The notes under the pieces are model-generated. The model did no database searches and had not been told where the DNA came from. It saw only the letters and a program-made list of their open reading frames with translations. Positions 35,274 to 44,829 of a stretch of 64,000 bases of DNA are shown piece after piece; positions within the stretch are counted from its first letter, which is position 1, and each line of letters opens with the position of its first letter. Source of the stretch: Neisseria bacilliformis (GTDB lineage: Bacteria; Pseudomonadota; Gammaproteobacteria; Burkholderiales; Neisseriaceae); contig NZ_CP059571.1 of the NCBI RefSeq assembly GCF_014055025.1, forward strand, positions 2,046,001-2,110,000, given 5' to 3'. Position numbers and translations under genes: made by a program.

Positions 35274-35279
35274 ATTATA
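35274..35279 (-). promoter_or_regulatory. Likely -10 box for miaA
   Basis: ATTATA on the plus strand reads TATAAT on the minus strand, 25 bases before the miaA start. Confidence 0.45.
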
Positions 35280-35283
35280 TAGC

Positions 35284-35330
35284 AGGCCGTCCCCGCCTAC
35301 GCGGGGATGACGTTTCTGAAAGCGCGGCTT
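35284..35330. repeat. DUS/dRS3-like hybrid repeat
   Basis: GGCCGTCCCCGCCTACGCGG then GGATGACGTTTCTGAAA, the same repeat as 25431-25470, followed directly by a GCGGCTTCGGCGTAGTC repeat and a DUS. Confidence 0.6.
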
Positions 35331-35399
35331 CGGCGTAGTCAAAAACCGTTTTCAGACGGCCTCTTTTCCTTTATCCGCGCCCGTTTCGCGCCGCCCCGC

Positions 35400-35633
35400 G
35401 CACTCCACGGCGAACGCGCCATCAGCCCAAGCCAGCTGGCCGTGTTCGAGCGCGAAGCCGGCGGAATCCGCATCCGCAACACCGGCAGCGGCACCGCCGA
35501 ACTGCTGCTGCTCTCCGGCCTGCCGATTGACGAACCCGTCGCCGCCTACGGCCCGTTTGTGATGAACACCCGAGCCGAACTGGCCGAAAGCATCCGCGAA
35601 TACAACGCGGGCAAATACGGTTCGTTGGATTAG
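35400..35633 (+). pseudogene. Remnant of a pirin family gene (C-terminal part only)
   Basis: About 77 codons match the end of pirin-like proteins: SPSQLAVFEREAGGIRIRNT, LLLLSGLPIDEPVAAYGPFV and MNTRAELAESIREYNAGKYG. Pirins are cupin-fold, metal-binding proteins of some 230-290 residues. The N-terminal cupin is missing: upstream lie a dRS3-like repeat, a DUS-linked repeat and the miaA promoter. The reading frame has no credible start codon or ribosome binding site, so it is probably a dead fragment left by a repeat-mediated deletion. Confidence 0.75.
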
Positions 35634-36350
35634 GCCGCAGCAAGCCAAGAGGCCGTCTGAAAGGGCAGTTTCGGCGCAGCCAAAACTGTTTTCAGACGGC
35701 CTTTCCGTGTCCGCCACGCCGTAAGTGTGTGTCGCCTTGTGGCGCACGCGTTCTTTGTTCGGCAGCAAATGGCCGCACCCTGCAAAACCCAAAAACCGCG
35801 TGCGTGGCTGCGCCACACATCCTACCTCACGGCAGAGGCCGTCTGAAAAAACAAAATCCGCTTTTCAGACGGCCTCTTCTCCATCCGCCCATGCCGGACC
35901 GGACGTAGGGTGTGTCGCACCGAGGCGACGCACGCGGTCTGTACCGCACAACGAATCCCTGTCTCCCGCCAAATCCCAAACCGCGTGCGTGGCTTGCGCC
36001 GCACACCCTACCTTAGCGGCAGAGGCCGTCTGAAAAACACAATCTGCTTTCAGACGGCCTCTTCTCCATCCGCCCATGCCGAATCAGACGTAGGGTGTGT
36101 CGCCCCGAGGCGACGCACGCGGTTTCCGCTGTTTAAAGGCCGTCTGAAAATCCTCAAACCCGATTTTCAGACGGCCTCTTAATCTTCCCGTCGCAACCCC
36201 AAACCGCGTGCGTGGCTTGTGCCATACACCCTACCCGAGCGGCAGAGGCCGTCTGAAAATATATGGGAATGGTGGGTCAAGACCCACCCTACGCAATCTG
36301 TGCCGAAGCTGCGTTTTCAGACGGCCTTTGTCTGCCCGCACGGGGCGGTG
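35634..36350. repeat. Long spacer made of REP pairs and DUS hairpins
   Basis: No gene is seen in 717 bp. It holds DUS hairpins (35650-35702, 35836-35880, 36023-36065, 36138-36180). A decayed REP near 35722-35750 has its partner at 35795-35825. REP pairs lie at 35905-35938 with 35980-36011, and at 36090-36123 with 36203-36234; the latter has a DUS hairpin between its arms. A GGTGGGTCAAGACCCACCCTAC end lies at 36271-36292. This is the densest repeat array in the window. Confidence 0.85.
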
Positions 36351-38228
36351 TCAGTTCTTTTTGGTGTGCGCCCAGTCGGCGGCTTCGCGCTGCCAGTCCA
36401 CTTCGCCGCCGCCGAGCAGGGTTTGCATCATGTTGGCGGTTTCTTTGTCGAGTTCGCGGGCTTTTTTCATCAGGGCTTCGTTGGCGAAGGGGGGGACTTC
36501 GGGGTCGTAGAGTTCGGACAGGGTGAAGAGGTGGTAGCGGTCGCGGGCGGCGTAGAAGTCGCTCAGTTCTTTGGCGCGTTCCTGCGATACGCCGAGGCTT
36601 TCGAGGGCGATGCGGCCGCTGCGGATGGCGGCGTCGAAGGTTTCGCGCACGATGAAGTCGGCGCCGGCGTGGTGCAGGTTGTAGGCGTGCTGGCGGCCGT
36701 GGGCGCGGGCGATGATGGTGAGGTCGGGGTAGTGGCGGCGGACGAATTCGACGACTTCGGTGGACTGTTTGTCGTCGCCGATGGCAACGATCAGGAGTTT
36801 GGCTTTGCCCAGGCCGATGGAGTTGAGCAGCTCGGGGCTGGTGGCGTCGCCGTAGTAGGTTTTGCTGCCGTATTTGGTGAGCCCTTCGACGGTTTCGGCG
36901 TGGAAGTCGATGACGGTGGTGTGGAAGCCGCAGCCGGTGAGCATGCTGTTGATTTGTTGGCCGAAGCGGCCGTGGCCGAGCAGGATGATGGGGTTTTCTT
37001 CGTGCACTTCGTCGTTGGGGCGGCTTTGGTTTTCTTCGGCGATGCCGCGCGGGGCGACGACTTTGTCGTAGAAGATGAACAGCAGGGGGGTGAGCAGCAT
37101 GGAGAGGGCGACGACGAGGGCGATGCGGTCGGAGAGTGCGTGCGGCAGGACGCGGTTTTGGTCGGAGATGGACAGCAGTACGAAGCCGAATTCGCCGGCT
37201 TGCGCGAGGCTGAGGGCGAAGAGTTTGCCGGCGGTGGCGGGCAGGCGGAACAGTTTGCCGAGGATGAAGAGTATGAGGGCTTTGAGCAGCATGGTGCCGA
37301 GGGTGAGGCCGAGTACCAGCGGGAATTCTTTGCCCAGCAGGCCGAAGTTCATGCCCGCGCCGACGGTGATGAAGAAGAGGCCGAGCAGCAGCCCTTTGAA
37401 GGGTTCGAGGTGGCTTTCCATTTCGTGGCGGTAGGAGCTGTTGGCCAGCGCGACGCCGGCGATGAACGCGCCCAGCGCGGGGGAGAGGCCGATGAGGGAC
37501 ATGAGGGTGGCGATGCCGACGACCAGCGCGAGGGTGAACAGGGTGAACATTTCGCGCAGGCGGGTTTTGCTGATGAAGCGGAAGGTGGCGGGCACGAGGT
37601 AGCGCACGCCGATGACGATGATGGCGATGGCGGCCACGCTTACGAGGGCGGTTACCCAGCCGGGCTGTCCGGCCAGGATGTTGGCGGATTCGTGGCCGTG
37701 CTGCGGCTTGGCGGCGGCAGTGCCCAAGAGGGGCAGCAGGGCGAGCATGGGGATGGCGGCCACGTCTTGAAACAGCAGTACGGCAAAGCCCGCCTGACCG
37801 CCCGCCGTGGGCAGCAGGTTTTTCTCGCCGAAGGTCTGCAATACGATGGCGGTGGACGACAAAGCCAGTATGCAGCCGATTGCCACGCCGACCTGCCAGG
37901 TCTGCCCCAAGGCGATGGCCAGCCCGGTAATGGCGGCCAGTGTCAGCACGACCTGCAAGCCGCCCAGCCCCAAGAGTTTGTGCCGCAGCCGCCACAGCAT
38001 TTGCGGGGCAAGTTCCAAACCGACCAGAAACAGCATCATGACCACGCCGAATTCGGCCACGTGCTGGATGGATTCGGCCTCTTTGCCGACCAGGCCGAGC
38101 ACCGGCCCGATCATGATGCCCGCCATCAGGTAGCCGAGCACCGACCCCAAGCCCAGTTTCTGCGAGGCCAAAACGACGGCAACGGCAAACGCCATGTAAA
38201 TGAAGGTGTACAGCAGTATTTCGGTCAT
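36351..38228 (-). CDS. Kef-type monovalent cation:proton antiporter (CPA2) with RCK domain
   Basis: A 625-residue CPA2 transporter. The N-terminal half has about 12 membrane segments, with GSVLGYLMAGIMIGPVLGLV early and the exchanger core SSTAIVLQTFGE...LFQDVAAIPMLALL in the middle. A C-terminal TrkA-N (RCK) domain begins PIILLGHGRFGQQINSMLTGCGFHTTVIDFH, binding NAD(H). A final helical tail (ALMKKARELDKETANMMQTL) follows. It is similar to KefB/KefC, which expel potassium under electrophile stress. No ancillary KefF/KefG is nearby, so regulation by glutathione is not certain. Confidence 0.9.
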   Translation of the reverse strand: MTEILLYTFIYMAFAVAVVLASQKLGLGSVLGYLMAGIMIGPVLGLVGKEAESIQHVAEFGVVMMLFLVGLELAPQMLWRLRHKLLGLGGLQVVLTLAAITGLAIALGQTWQVGVAIGCILALSSTAIVLQTFGEKNLLPTAGGQAGFAVLLFQDVAAIPMLALLPLLGTAAAKPQHGHESANILAGQPGWVTALVSVAAIAIIVIGVRYLVPATFRFISKTRLREMFTLFTLALVVGIATLMSLIGLSPALGAFIAGVALANSSYRHEMESHLEPFKGLLLGLFFITVGAGMNFGLLGKEFPLVLGLTLGTMLLKALILFILGKLFRLPATAGKLFALSLAQAGEFGFVLLSISDQNRVLPHALSDRIALVVALSMLLTPLLFIFYDKVVAPRGIAEENQSRPNDEVHEENPIILLGHGRFGQQINSMLTGCGFHTTVIDFHAETVEGLTKYGSKTYYGDATSPELLNSIGLGKAKLLIVAIGDDKQSTEVVEFVRRHYPDLTIIARAHGRQHAYNLHHAGADFIVRETFDAAIRSGRIALESLGVSQERAKELSDFYAARDRYHLFTLSELYDPEVPPFANEALMKKARELDKETANMMQTLLGGGEVDWQREAADWAHTKKN

Positions 38229-38294
38229 GGTTTGTTCTTTTCTTTTTTCAATGTTGCGGGCGGAAAGCGGGAAATATGCGGCATGGCGGCCATA

Positions 38295-38335
38295 TTTTCA
38301 GACGGCCTCACAAGGGCGTGAGGCCGTCTGAAAAC
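38295..38335. terminator. Outward-facing DUS pair between trpB and the antiporter gene
   Basis: TTTTCAGACGGCCTCACAAG and GCGTGAGGCCGTCTGAAAA pair to a hairpin with the DUS reading away from the loop, the reverse of most pairs here. It lies at the trpB stop codon (38336) and ahead of the antiporter gene. Confidence 0.75.
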
Positions 38336-39577
<1,242 letters not shown>

Positions 39578-39604
39578 TTAGATATGGATGCGACAAGCAA
39601 ATTA

Positions 39605-39645
39605 ATGGTCTAAGGCTTATTTTAAATAAACCTTAGACCATTTTT
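39605..39645. terminator. Terminator after pilQ
   Basis: ATGGTCTAAGGCTTATTT and its near complement AAATAAACCTTAGACCAT form a hairpin of about 16 bp with an AT-rich centre and flanking T/A tracts, 15-50 bp after the pilQ stop codon. It contains no DUS, which is unusual in this window. Confidence 0.85.
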
Positions 39646-39657
39646 CAATTTACCTTA

Positions 39658-41745
39658 TCAATAACGCAATGTGCTGCCGACATTATCCACGATGCGCGGG
39701 GTAATAAAGATCAACAGCTCTTTCTTGCTGGTATTGCGCGAGCGGGACTTGAACAGGTTTCCTACGACAGGAATATCACCCAACAACGGCACTTTGCTGA
39801 CACCTTCCGAGTTCTCTTCCTCGTAAATACCGCCAAGAATCAGCGTCCCGCCGTTTTCAACCATCGCTTTCGTATCCAAACGCTTGGTATCGATACAGGG
39901 TTCGGATGCGCCACAGTTACGGTTAACCGAGTCTTTATTGACCTTAATATCCATAATAATCTGGCCGTCAGGCGTGATTTGCGGCGTTACAGTCATACCC
40001 AAAACCGCTTTTTTGAACGATGTAGAAGTCGCACCGCTTGAAGAGGCTTCTTGGTAAGGAACTTCCGTACCTGATTCGATGACCGCTTCTTTGCGGTCTT
40101 GCGTCAAGACGCGCGGCGAAGAAATAACTTTCGCTTTGTTTTGCGCCTGTTGGGCGGACAATTCCAATGCCAATGCACCGGATGAAAGAGCATGAACCAA
40201 AGCAACACTGGAAGTTGCTGCTGTTGTAGGCAGGTTGATATTAGGATTCAGCGTCCACGTACGATTGGTATTGTTTTGGCTAGCATTAACATTTGTATTG
40301 TTATTAGCCTGAGCATTCGCCCAGTTGCTACCCCAACTGTTCTTACCGTTTGATCCCGCGTAACCGAATTTCACACCAATTTCGCGGGAGAACCCATCGG
40401 AAGCCTCAACAATACGGGTCTCAACCATTACTTGGCGTGCCGGAACGTCTAGTTCTTCAAGAATTTTCTCAAATTTCCGCAAAATGGACGAATTGTCAGT
40501 AATGATCAACGTATTGGTTGCCGGGTCAATTAATGCGCTTCCTCGGCTGCTCAAAATAGTTTTGCTAGTTCCGGAAGAACCGCTGTTTGAATCATCTAAT
40601 TTCAATATCTTACGGAACTCTTCAACATTTTTATAACGCAACTGGAAAGTACGTGAATACAGAGGTCCTAATTCATTAATTTCTCTTTCCTGAGTCAGAG
40701 TTTCTATATCTCTAGCCAGCAATTCTTTACGCGGAGCAACATTAATAATGTTGCCGGATTTCCTCATATCAAGATTACGGGCTTGCATTACCAAGTCCAG
40801 AGCCTGATCCCAAGGTACGTCTTTGAGCGTAAGTGTCATCTTGCCTGTAACAGTATCGCTGGCAACAATATTCATGCCCGACTCTTTGGCAATAATCTGT
40901 AAAATGGTACGCACATCAACATCTTGGAAATCAAAAGAGACACGCCCCCCCTTGAATGATTTGTTTTTCGCTTGCAGACCTGCCTCTTCCGCATTCAGTT
41001 TCGGAGAAATATCAAGCGATATATGTCCGTTTACTACCTTATGATTGGACGCCCAGCTTCCTTGATTTTTAATAACCACTTGGGTATCGTTACCAATACG
41101 TTTCATAACGATATTGCGCACAGGTGTACCAAAATCGCTTACATCCAAATTCCGTTGCGCCTGCGTGGGCAACGGGTAGTTTTTCAACGTAACTGTAACA
41201 TTACCGCTATTCTGTTTAATATCAGGCTGTCCGGAAAATCCGGGAGCAGTTATGTCAACAACCCCACCTTTGCCCGACTTTCTAAAATCAATCATCGCAG
41301 AAGCAGCATTTTGCGTTTGGCGGTTACGCTGCCCTTGGCTGGCCTGAACCGGAGCAGCGGCATTTTCAGTAATATGAATCCAAACCTCATTCCCTTTTAC
41401 CTCAGCCGTATAACGTCCTTCCCGATTCAGCCCCACCAAAACACGAGCTGCACCATTATTAGGAGCGGTTGCAATCCGGTTAAGCAAGGAGTCTTCATAT
41501 TCAAAAACAGGCTGGGATACTGCCAAAGACGTAGCAGGGAAATCAAATGCCAGCTGTGTTGCTCCACCTACTGCAGAAGCCTTAGGCAAAACAACGCCTT
41601 TATCAAATTTTATCTTAACAATTTTTTGATTGTTTGGAAAAGCAGAGACATTAATATCTGTGATATTGCCTGCAAGTGCCAACTGTCCGATCAAACCCAG
41701 ACCCAATGCCGGGATCACTTGGTTAAATACTGTTGCTTTTTTCAT
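39658..41745 (-). CDS. pilQ: Type IV pilus secretin PilQ
   Basis: PilQ forms the outer membrane ring through which pili extend and DNA enters. It has 695 residues: a signal peptide (to about residue 26), AMIN domain(s) near 35-240, the secretin N0/N1 region (VSFDFQDVDVRTILQIIAKE), and the secretin core with AVLGMTVTPQITPDGQI and MVENGGTLILGGIYEEE. It ends GSTLRY. The small basic repeats of meningococcal PilQ are absent, and an Asn-rich loop (WANAQANNNTNVNASQNNTN, near residue 480) takes their place as a low-complexity insert. It is the last gene of pilMNOPQ. Confidence 0.97.
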   Translation of the reverse strand: MKKATVFNQVIPALGLGLIGQLALAGNITDINVSAFPNNQKIVKIKFDKGVVLPKASAVGGATQLAFDFPATSLAVSQPVFEYEDSLLNRIATAPNNGAARVLVGLNREGRYTAEVKGNEVWIHITENAAAPVQASQGQRNRQTQNAASAMIDFRKSGKGGVVDITAPGFSGQPDIKQNSGNVTVTLKNYPLPTQAQRNLDVSDFGTPVRNIVMKRIGNDTQVVIKNQGSWASNHKVVNGHISLDISPKLNAEEAGLQAKNKSFKGGRVSFDFQDVDVRTILQIIAKESGMNIVASDTVTGKMTLTLKDVPWDQALDLVMQARNLDMRKSGNIINVAPRKELLARDIETLTQEREINELGPLYSRTFQLRYKNVEEFRKILKLDDSNSGSSGTSKTILSSRGSALIDPATNTLIITDNSSILRKFEKILEELDVPARQVMVETRIVEASDGFSREIGVKFGYAGSNGKNSWGSNWANAQANNNTNVNASQNNTNRTWTLNPNINLPTTAATSSVALVHALSSGALALELSAQQAQNKAKVISSPRVLTQDRKEAVIESGTEVPYQEASSSGATSTSFKKAVLGMTVTPQITPDGQIIMDIKVNKDSVNRNCGASEPCIDTKRLDTKAMVENGGTLILGGIYEEENSEGVSKVPLLGDIPVVGNLFKSRSRNTSKKELLIFITPRIVDNVGSTLRY

Positions 41746-41774
41746 AATTAAAAACCCCTTAAAATTTTAATTTC

Positions 41775-42284
41775 CTATTGTTCAGAACTACTCAATACCA
41801 ATTCAGCCGGACGATAGGTCCAATTGCCGTAAGCATCTTCAACCAATTCCGTGATAAGCAGTGCGTCATCACGAATTTCGCTGACCCGGCCATAGTTTTG
41901 ACCGATATAGTTGCCTTTCCCTATCGTATATACATGTCCGTCCACTTCAACAAAGGCCGAAACCAAACCTGATTTTTTGAACGATCCGACATATTTGATG
42001 CTTTCCAGATTAAAAGCCTCCAATACTTCTTTAGGTCTGTTCGGATCCGGAGCATTCACACCTTTCTGATTGGTGCTCAGTCGTTTACTGTTGAACGCAT
42101 CCAACGCAGGCTGAGGAGCCGGCGTATATGTCAGCATGGGCACACCCTCAGGTATCTCAACAGGCTTAATCTTTTTTTCGGCTTCTTTTTTGGTACTATC
42201 AATCCAAGCACGCAAATCACCCGGCTCTTCCTCACATGCCGCCAAGAATAAAAAGCCCGACAATAAAATAATCTTTTTCATCAT
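41775..42284 (-). CDS. pilP: Type IV pilus inner membrane lipoprotein PilP
   Basis: PilP is a lipoprotein that links the PilMNO platform to the secretin PilQ. It has 169 residues with a lipobox FLFLAACEEE (Cys17), an unstructured N-terminal stretch, and a C-terminal beta domain (VSAFVEVDGHVYTIGKGNYI and GRVSEIRDDALLITE). Its ATG overlaps the pilO stop in ATGA. AAGGGGATCAAAA precedes it. Confidence 0.96.
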   Translation of the reverse strand: MMKKIILLSGFLFLAACEEEPGDLRAWIDSTKKEAEKKIKPVEIPEGVPMLTYTPAPQPALDAFNSKRLSTNQKGVNAPDPNRPKEVLEAFNLESIKYVGSFKKSGLVSAFVEVDGHVYTIGKGNYIGQNYGRVSEIRDDALLITELVEDAYGNWTYRPAELVLSSSEQ

Positions 42285-42916
42285 TTTTGATCCCCTTTAT
42301 CTGCCGCAGAAGCCGCCTTAGCCTGTTCCGCAGCCAGCTCTTCAGCGGGACGTGCCTTATAGGTATTTGCAATGGCATTCAAATTGATTTGCCCTGTTTT
42401 ATCATCCTTAGCCATATCCAACTGACTCAACGTAATGATTCGAGAAAGTCCGCCTATATCACGTGCAAATTTCGCAACTTGGTCATATTGCCCGCTGATC
42501 GCCAATTTATACGGCAACCTTTGAATCGCACCATCATTAACAGGCTCGAGCGGAGACAAAGCACCCAAGCGCAAATTGTTTGTTGATGCAGCCTGGTTCA
42601 ATTCCTGAATCAAATTTGGAATTTCTTTATCAGTCGGAAGCTGTTGCAACAACTGGTTAAACGATGTATGCAACGCTGCCAATTCCGCTTTTAAATTTTC
42701 CAAACTTGCCGCCTGTACGCTTTTGCTGGCGTATGACTCTTTCAATTCTGCTTCTTTGGCTTTAGCCGCATCATACTCTGCAAGCTGATCCTTAAATAAA
42801 AGGAAATAACCCAATCCGAGAATCGCTAAAATCAGCAAAGCACCAATGCCTAATTTTATTGGAGCATTTAATTCATGCAAATTTTGCAAATCAAAATTTT
42901 GTTTATTCTTTGCCAT
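42281..42916 (-). CDS. pilO: Type IV pilus assembly protein PilO
   Basis: PilO is a bitopic inner membrane protein that pairs with PilN. It has 211 residues: a short cytoplasmic N-terminus, one membrane helix (IKLGIGALLILAILGLGYFLLF), a coiled coil (KAKEAELKESYASKSVQAAS), and a ferredoxin-like C-terminal domain. I set the start at 42916 (MAKNKQNFDL) because AAGGAAAATAAG precedes it; an upstream in-frame ATG lies inside pilN. The tail is Ala-rich. Confidence 0.95.
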   Translation of the reverse strand: MAKNKQNFDLQNLHELNAPIKLGIGALLILAILGLGYFLLFKDQLAEYDAAKAKEAELKESYASKSVQAASLENLKAELAALHTSFNQLLQQLPTDKEIPNLIQELNQAASTNNLRLGALSPLEPVNDGAIQRLPYKLAISGQYDQVAKFARDIGGLSRIITLSQLDMAKDDKTGQINLNAIANTYKARPAEELAAEQAKAASAADKGDQK

Positions 42917-42917
42917 C

Positions 42918-43580
42918 TTATTTTCCTTCACTTGCAGAGTTTTGTTCCAAAGCCGCCGCATTAGGAGAAGACGCAGCATCCGAGCCATCAGAAGGACTTG
43001 ATGCACTCTGCTCGTTCACATTTGCCAAAGGAGCACCAGCAGACGGATTAAGCACTGTTTTAATAACGAATTTCTGGCCACTATCTGTTTTTTCGATACT
43101 TAACAACTCCGGCTGATTAAAAATCCCCGTCGACGGCAAAACCCGCATGAACATTGCGATACGGTTATCGCTGGATGCCTTACCGGTTATCTCGTAAGAA
43201 TTCTCATCCTTAGCAGAAATCGCCGTAATATAAGCCCCCTCAGGAAGCAATTGGTTCAACGTATCAATAATACGCGCACCCTCAAACCTTTTGTTTTGAA
43301 GCTCTTCAACTTTTTGCTTCTTCGCCAAGAAATCGGCTTTTTCGGCTTTAAGCGTCGCGATTTCCTTAATAGCTTCGTCCATTTTAGCAATTTCACTTTC
43401 CAAGAATCTGTTTCGATCTTCCTGAGAGGAAATTGCCTGGCTGATACCGACATAAACAGCCCCGCAAAGGCCAAGCCCGATCAAGCCGGCCGCTATCATC
43501 ATTACTTTAAATTTCTGCTTCTTCTTCTGACTTATTTCTTCCCGGTAAGGAAGCAGATTAATCTTAATCAAATCAATCAT
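42918..43580 (-). CDS. pilN: Type IV pilus assembly protein PilN
   Basis: PilN binds cytoplasmic PilM through its N-terminus and PilO in the periplasm. It has 220 residues. It opens MIDLIKINLLPYREE, the PilM-binding INLLPYR motif, then has a membrane helix (VMMIAAGLIGLGLCGAVYVG) and a coiled coil with EEL and EIA heptads. The C-terminal extension is Ser/Ala-rich. It starts 2 bp after the pilM stop codon. Confidence 0.97.
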   Translation of the reverse strand: MIDLIKINLLPYREEISQKKKQKFKVMMIAAGLIGLGLCGAVYVGISQAISSQEDRNRFLESEIAKMDEAIKEIATLKAEKADFLAKKQKVEELQNKRFEGARIIDTLNQLLPEGAYITAISAKDENSYEITGKASSDNRIAMFMRVLPSTGIFNQPELLSIEKTDSGQKFVIKTVLNPSAGAPLANVNEQSASSPSDGSDAASSPNAAALEQNSASEGK

Positions 43581-43582
43581 AT

Positions 43583-44680
43583 TTACACCCCTCTCAAAGC
43601 CAAGCCAAACGCAACCGTCAATTCGGCCGCATCGTATTGCAATTCGGAGATATCCACCTTAGCCCCATAAGAAACTGAAACAATCGGATTAATACACTCC
43701 GCCGCAGTATTCGTTTGTGAAAAAATCGTTTCTGCCAAATTCGCCTGCAACGAAGCAGACCCAGATAGGAAAATATTTCTGACATTCGAGAACTGATCAC
43801 CCGACTGCGTCGTGTAATAAAATTGCAGGACGCGCTGAATCTCTTGGGCAATCTGTGCATTAAAGCGATCAGCAATCTGGACTTGATAATCGGCCGGCTT
43901 GTCATCACTCTTACGCATCACTTTCGCCTGCTCTTCGCTTACCTGATATGTTCTCTGAATCAATTGGTTCAACTGTTCGCCGCCTAAGGAAGATTCCTGC
44001 CGGTACAAAATCTGGCCGTTTTGCAACACGAGCGAAGACATTTCGTTTTCAGAAATATGAACAGCCATTACTTTGTCGGATACCAATTCGGGATACTGCT
44101 TGTCCATCCAGTAATTAAAGGCGTTGGCCTGCGCCAAAACATCCACATCTAAAAACTGCAACGACAACCCTGCACTGTCGAAAGCCTCCAAGCGCGGTTC
44201 TATTTCTTCTTTCCGCGCTGCGACAACCAAAACTTTCTGTCCGATAGAACCTTGGGATTTGCCCAAATCCTGATAGTCATAATTCACTTCGTCCAGCGGC
44301 ATTTGCTGCGAAATTTCCAATTCGACAAAATCTTCCAAACCGACATCGGCATCGCGCTGGTTGTAGACAACCGTTTCTATAGTAGCCGAGGTTTGGGGAA
44401 CAGCAGCGACGATGTTGCGGCTGCTCCCGCCCACTTGGGTATATGCATGTTGCAAGTATGCGACAAGTTGGTCGTAATCATGTATCGTAGTGCCCTTGAT
44501 GACATTTTTAGGCAGCCGTGCAATGGCATATTTGTCCAGCTGCACCTGATTCAGATTACGTCCCGAAAGCTGTACGATTCGGACGGCATCCTGAGTGAGG
44601 TCGATACCCACAGACGTACGAGAGGAAAAACCGGAAGAGGCCTTACCTTTTGTATTTTTTTCACTTTTTGTTAAACGCAT
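43583..44680 (-). CDS. pilM: Type IV pilus assembly protein PilM
   Basis: PilM is an actin-like cytoplasmic ATP-binding protein that docks onto PilN. It has 365 residues with the FtsA-like fold: GIDLTQDAVRIVQLSG near residue 26, VAAVPQTSATIETVV, QQMPLDEVNYDYQDLG and a late NIFLSGSASL (phosphate loop). The start at 44680 (MRLTKSEKN) follows AGGGAAATGAGTT. It is the first gene of pilMNOPQ and is transcribed away from the PBP1a gene, as in N. meningitidis. Confidence 0.97.
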   Translation of the reverse strand: MRLTKSEKNTKGKASSGFSSRTSVGIDLTQDAVRIVQLSGRNLNQVQLDKYAIARLPKNVIKGTTIHDYDQLVAYLQHAYTQVGGSSRNIVAAVPQTSATIETVVYNQRDADVGLEDFVELEISQQMPLDEVNYDYQDLGKSQGSIGQKVLVVAARKEEIEPRLEAFDSAGLSLQFLDVDVLAQANAFNYWMDKQYPELVSDKVMAVHISENEMSSLVLQNGQILYRQESSLGGEQLNQLIQRTYQVSEEQAKVMRKSDDKPADYQVQIADRFNAQIAQEIQRVLQFYYTTQSGDQFSNVRNIFLSGSASLQANLAETIFSQTNTAAECINPIVSVSYGAKVDISELQYDAAELTVAFGLALRGV

Positions 44681-44829
44681 AACTCATTTCCCTGCCAAGT
44701 GTTATTGGTTACAATACTGGCTTCCGTAAGCGGTTGATAAGAATGTCCGGCAGCTGTGTTGCCTTACTGCCGAAACGTTAAGACCATTTTACTTTATTTA
44801 ATGCCCTTTTGGGCAAATATTACCCAGTC
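44681..44829. promoter_or_regulatory. Divergent promoter region of the pil operon and the PBP1a gene
   Basis: This 149-bp AT-rich region separates pilM and the PBP1a gene. TACAAT at 44710-44715 on the plus strand could be a -10 box, but it lies far from the PBP1a start. No DUS or REP repeat is present here. Confidence 0.5.

Noticed and set aside
36219-38321. Plus-strand open frame of 700 codons opposite the Kef-type antiporter
   Set aside because: Low-complexity antisense product; the minus strand encodes a clear transporter with all expected motifs.
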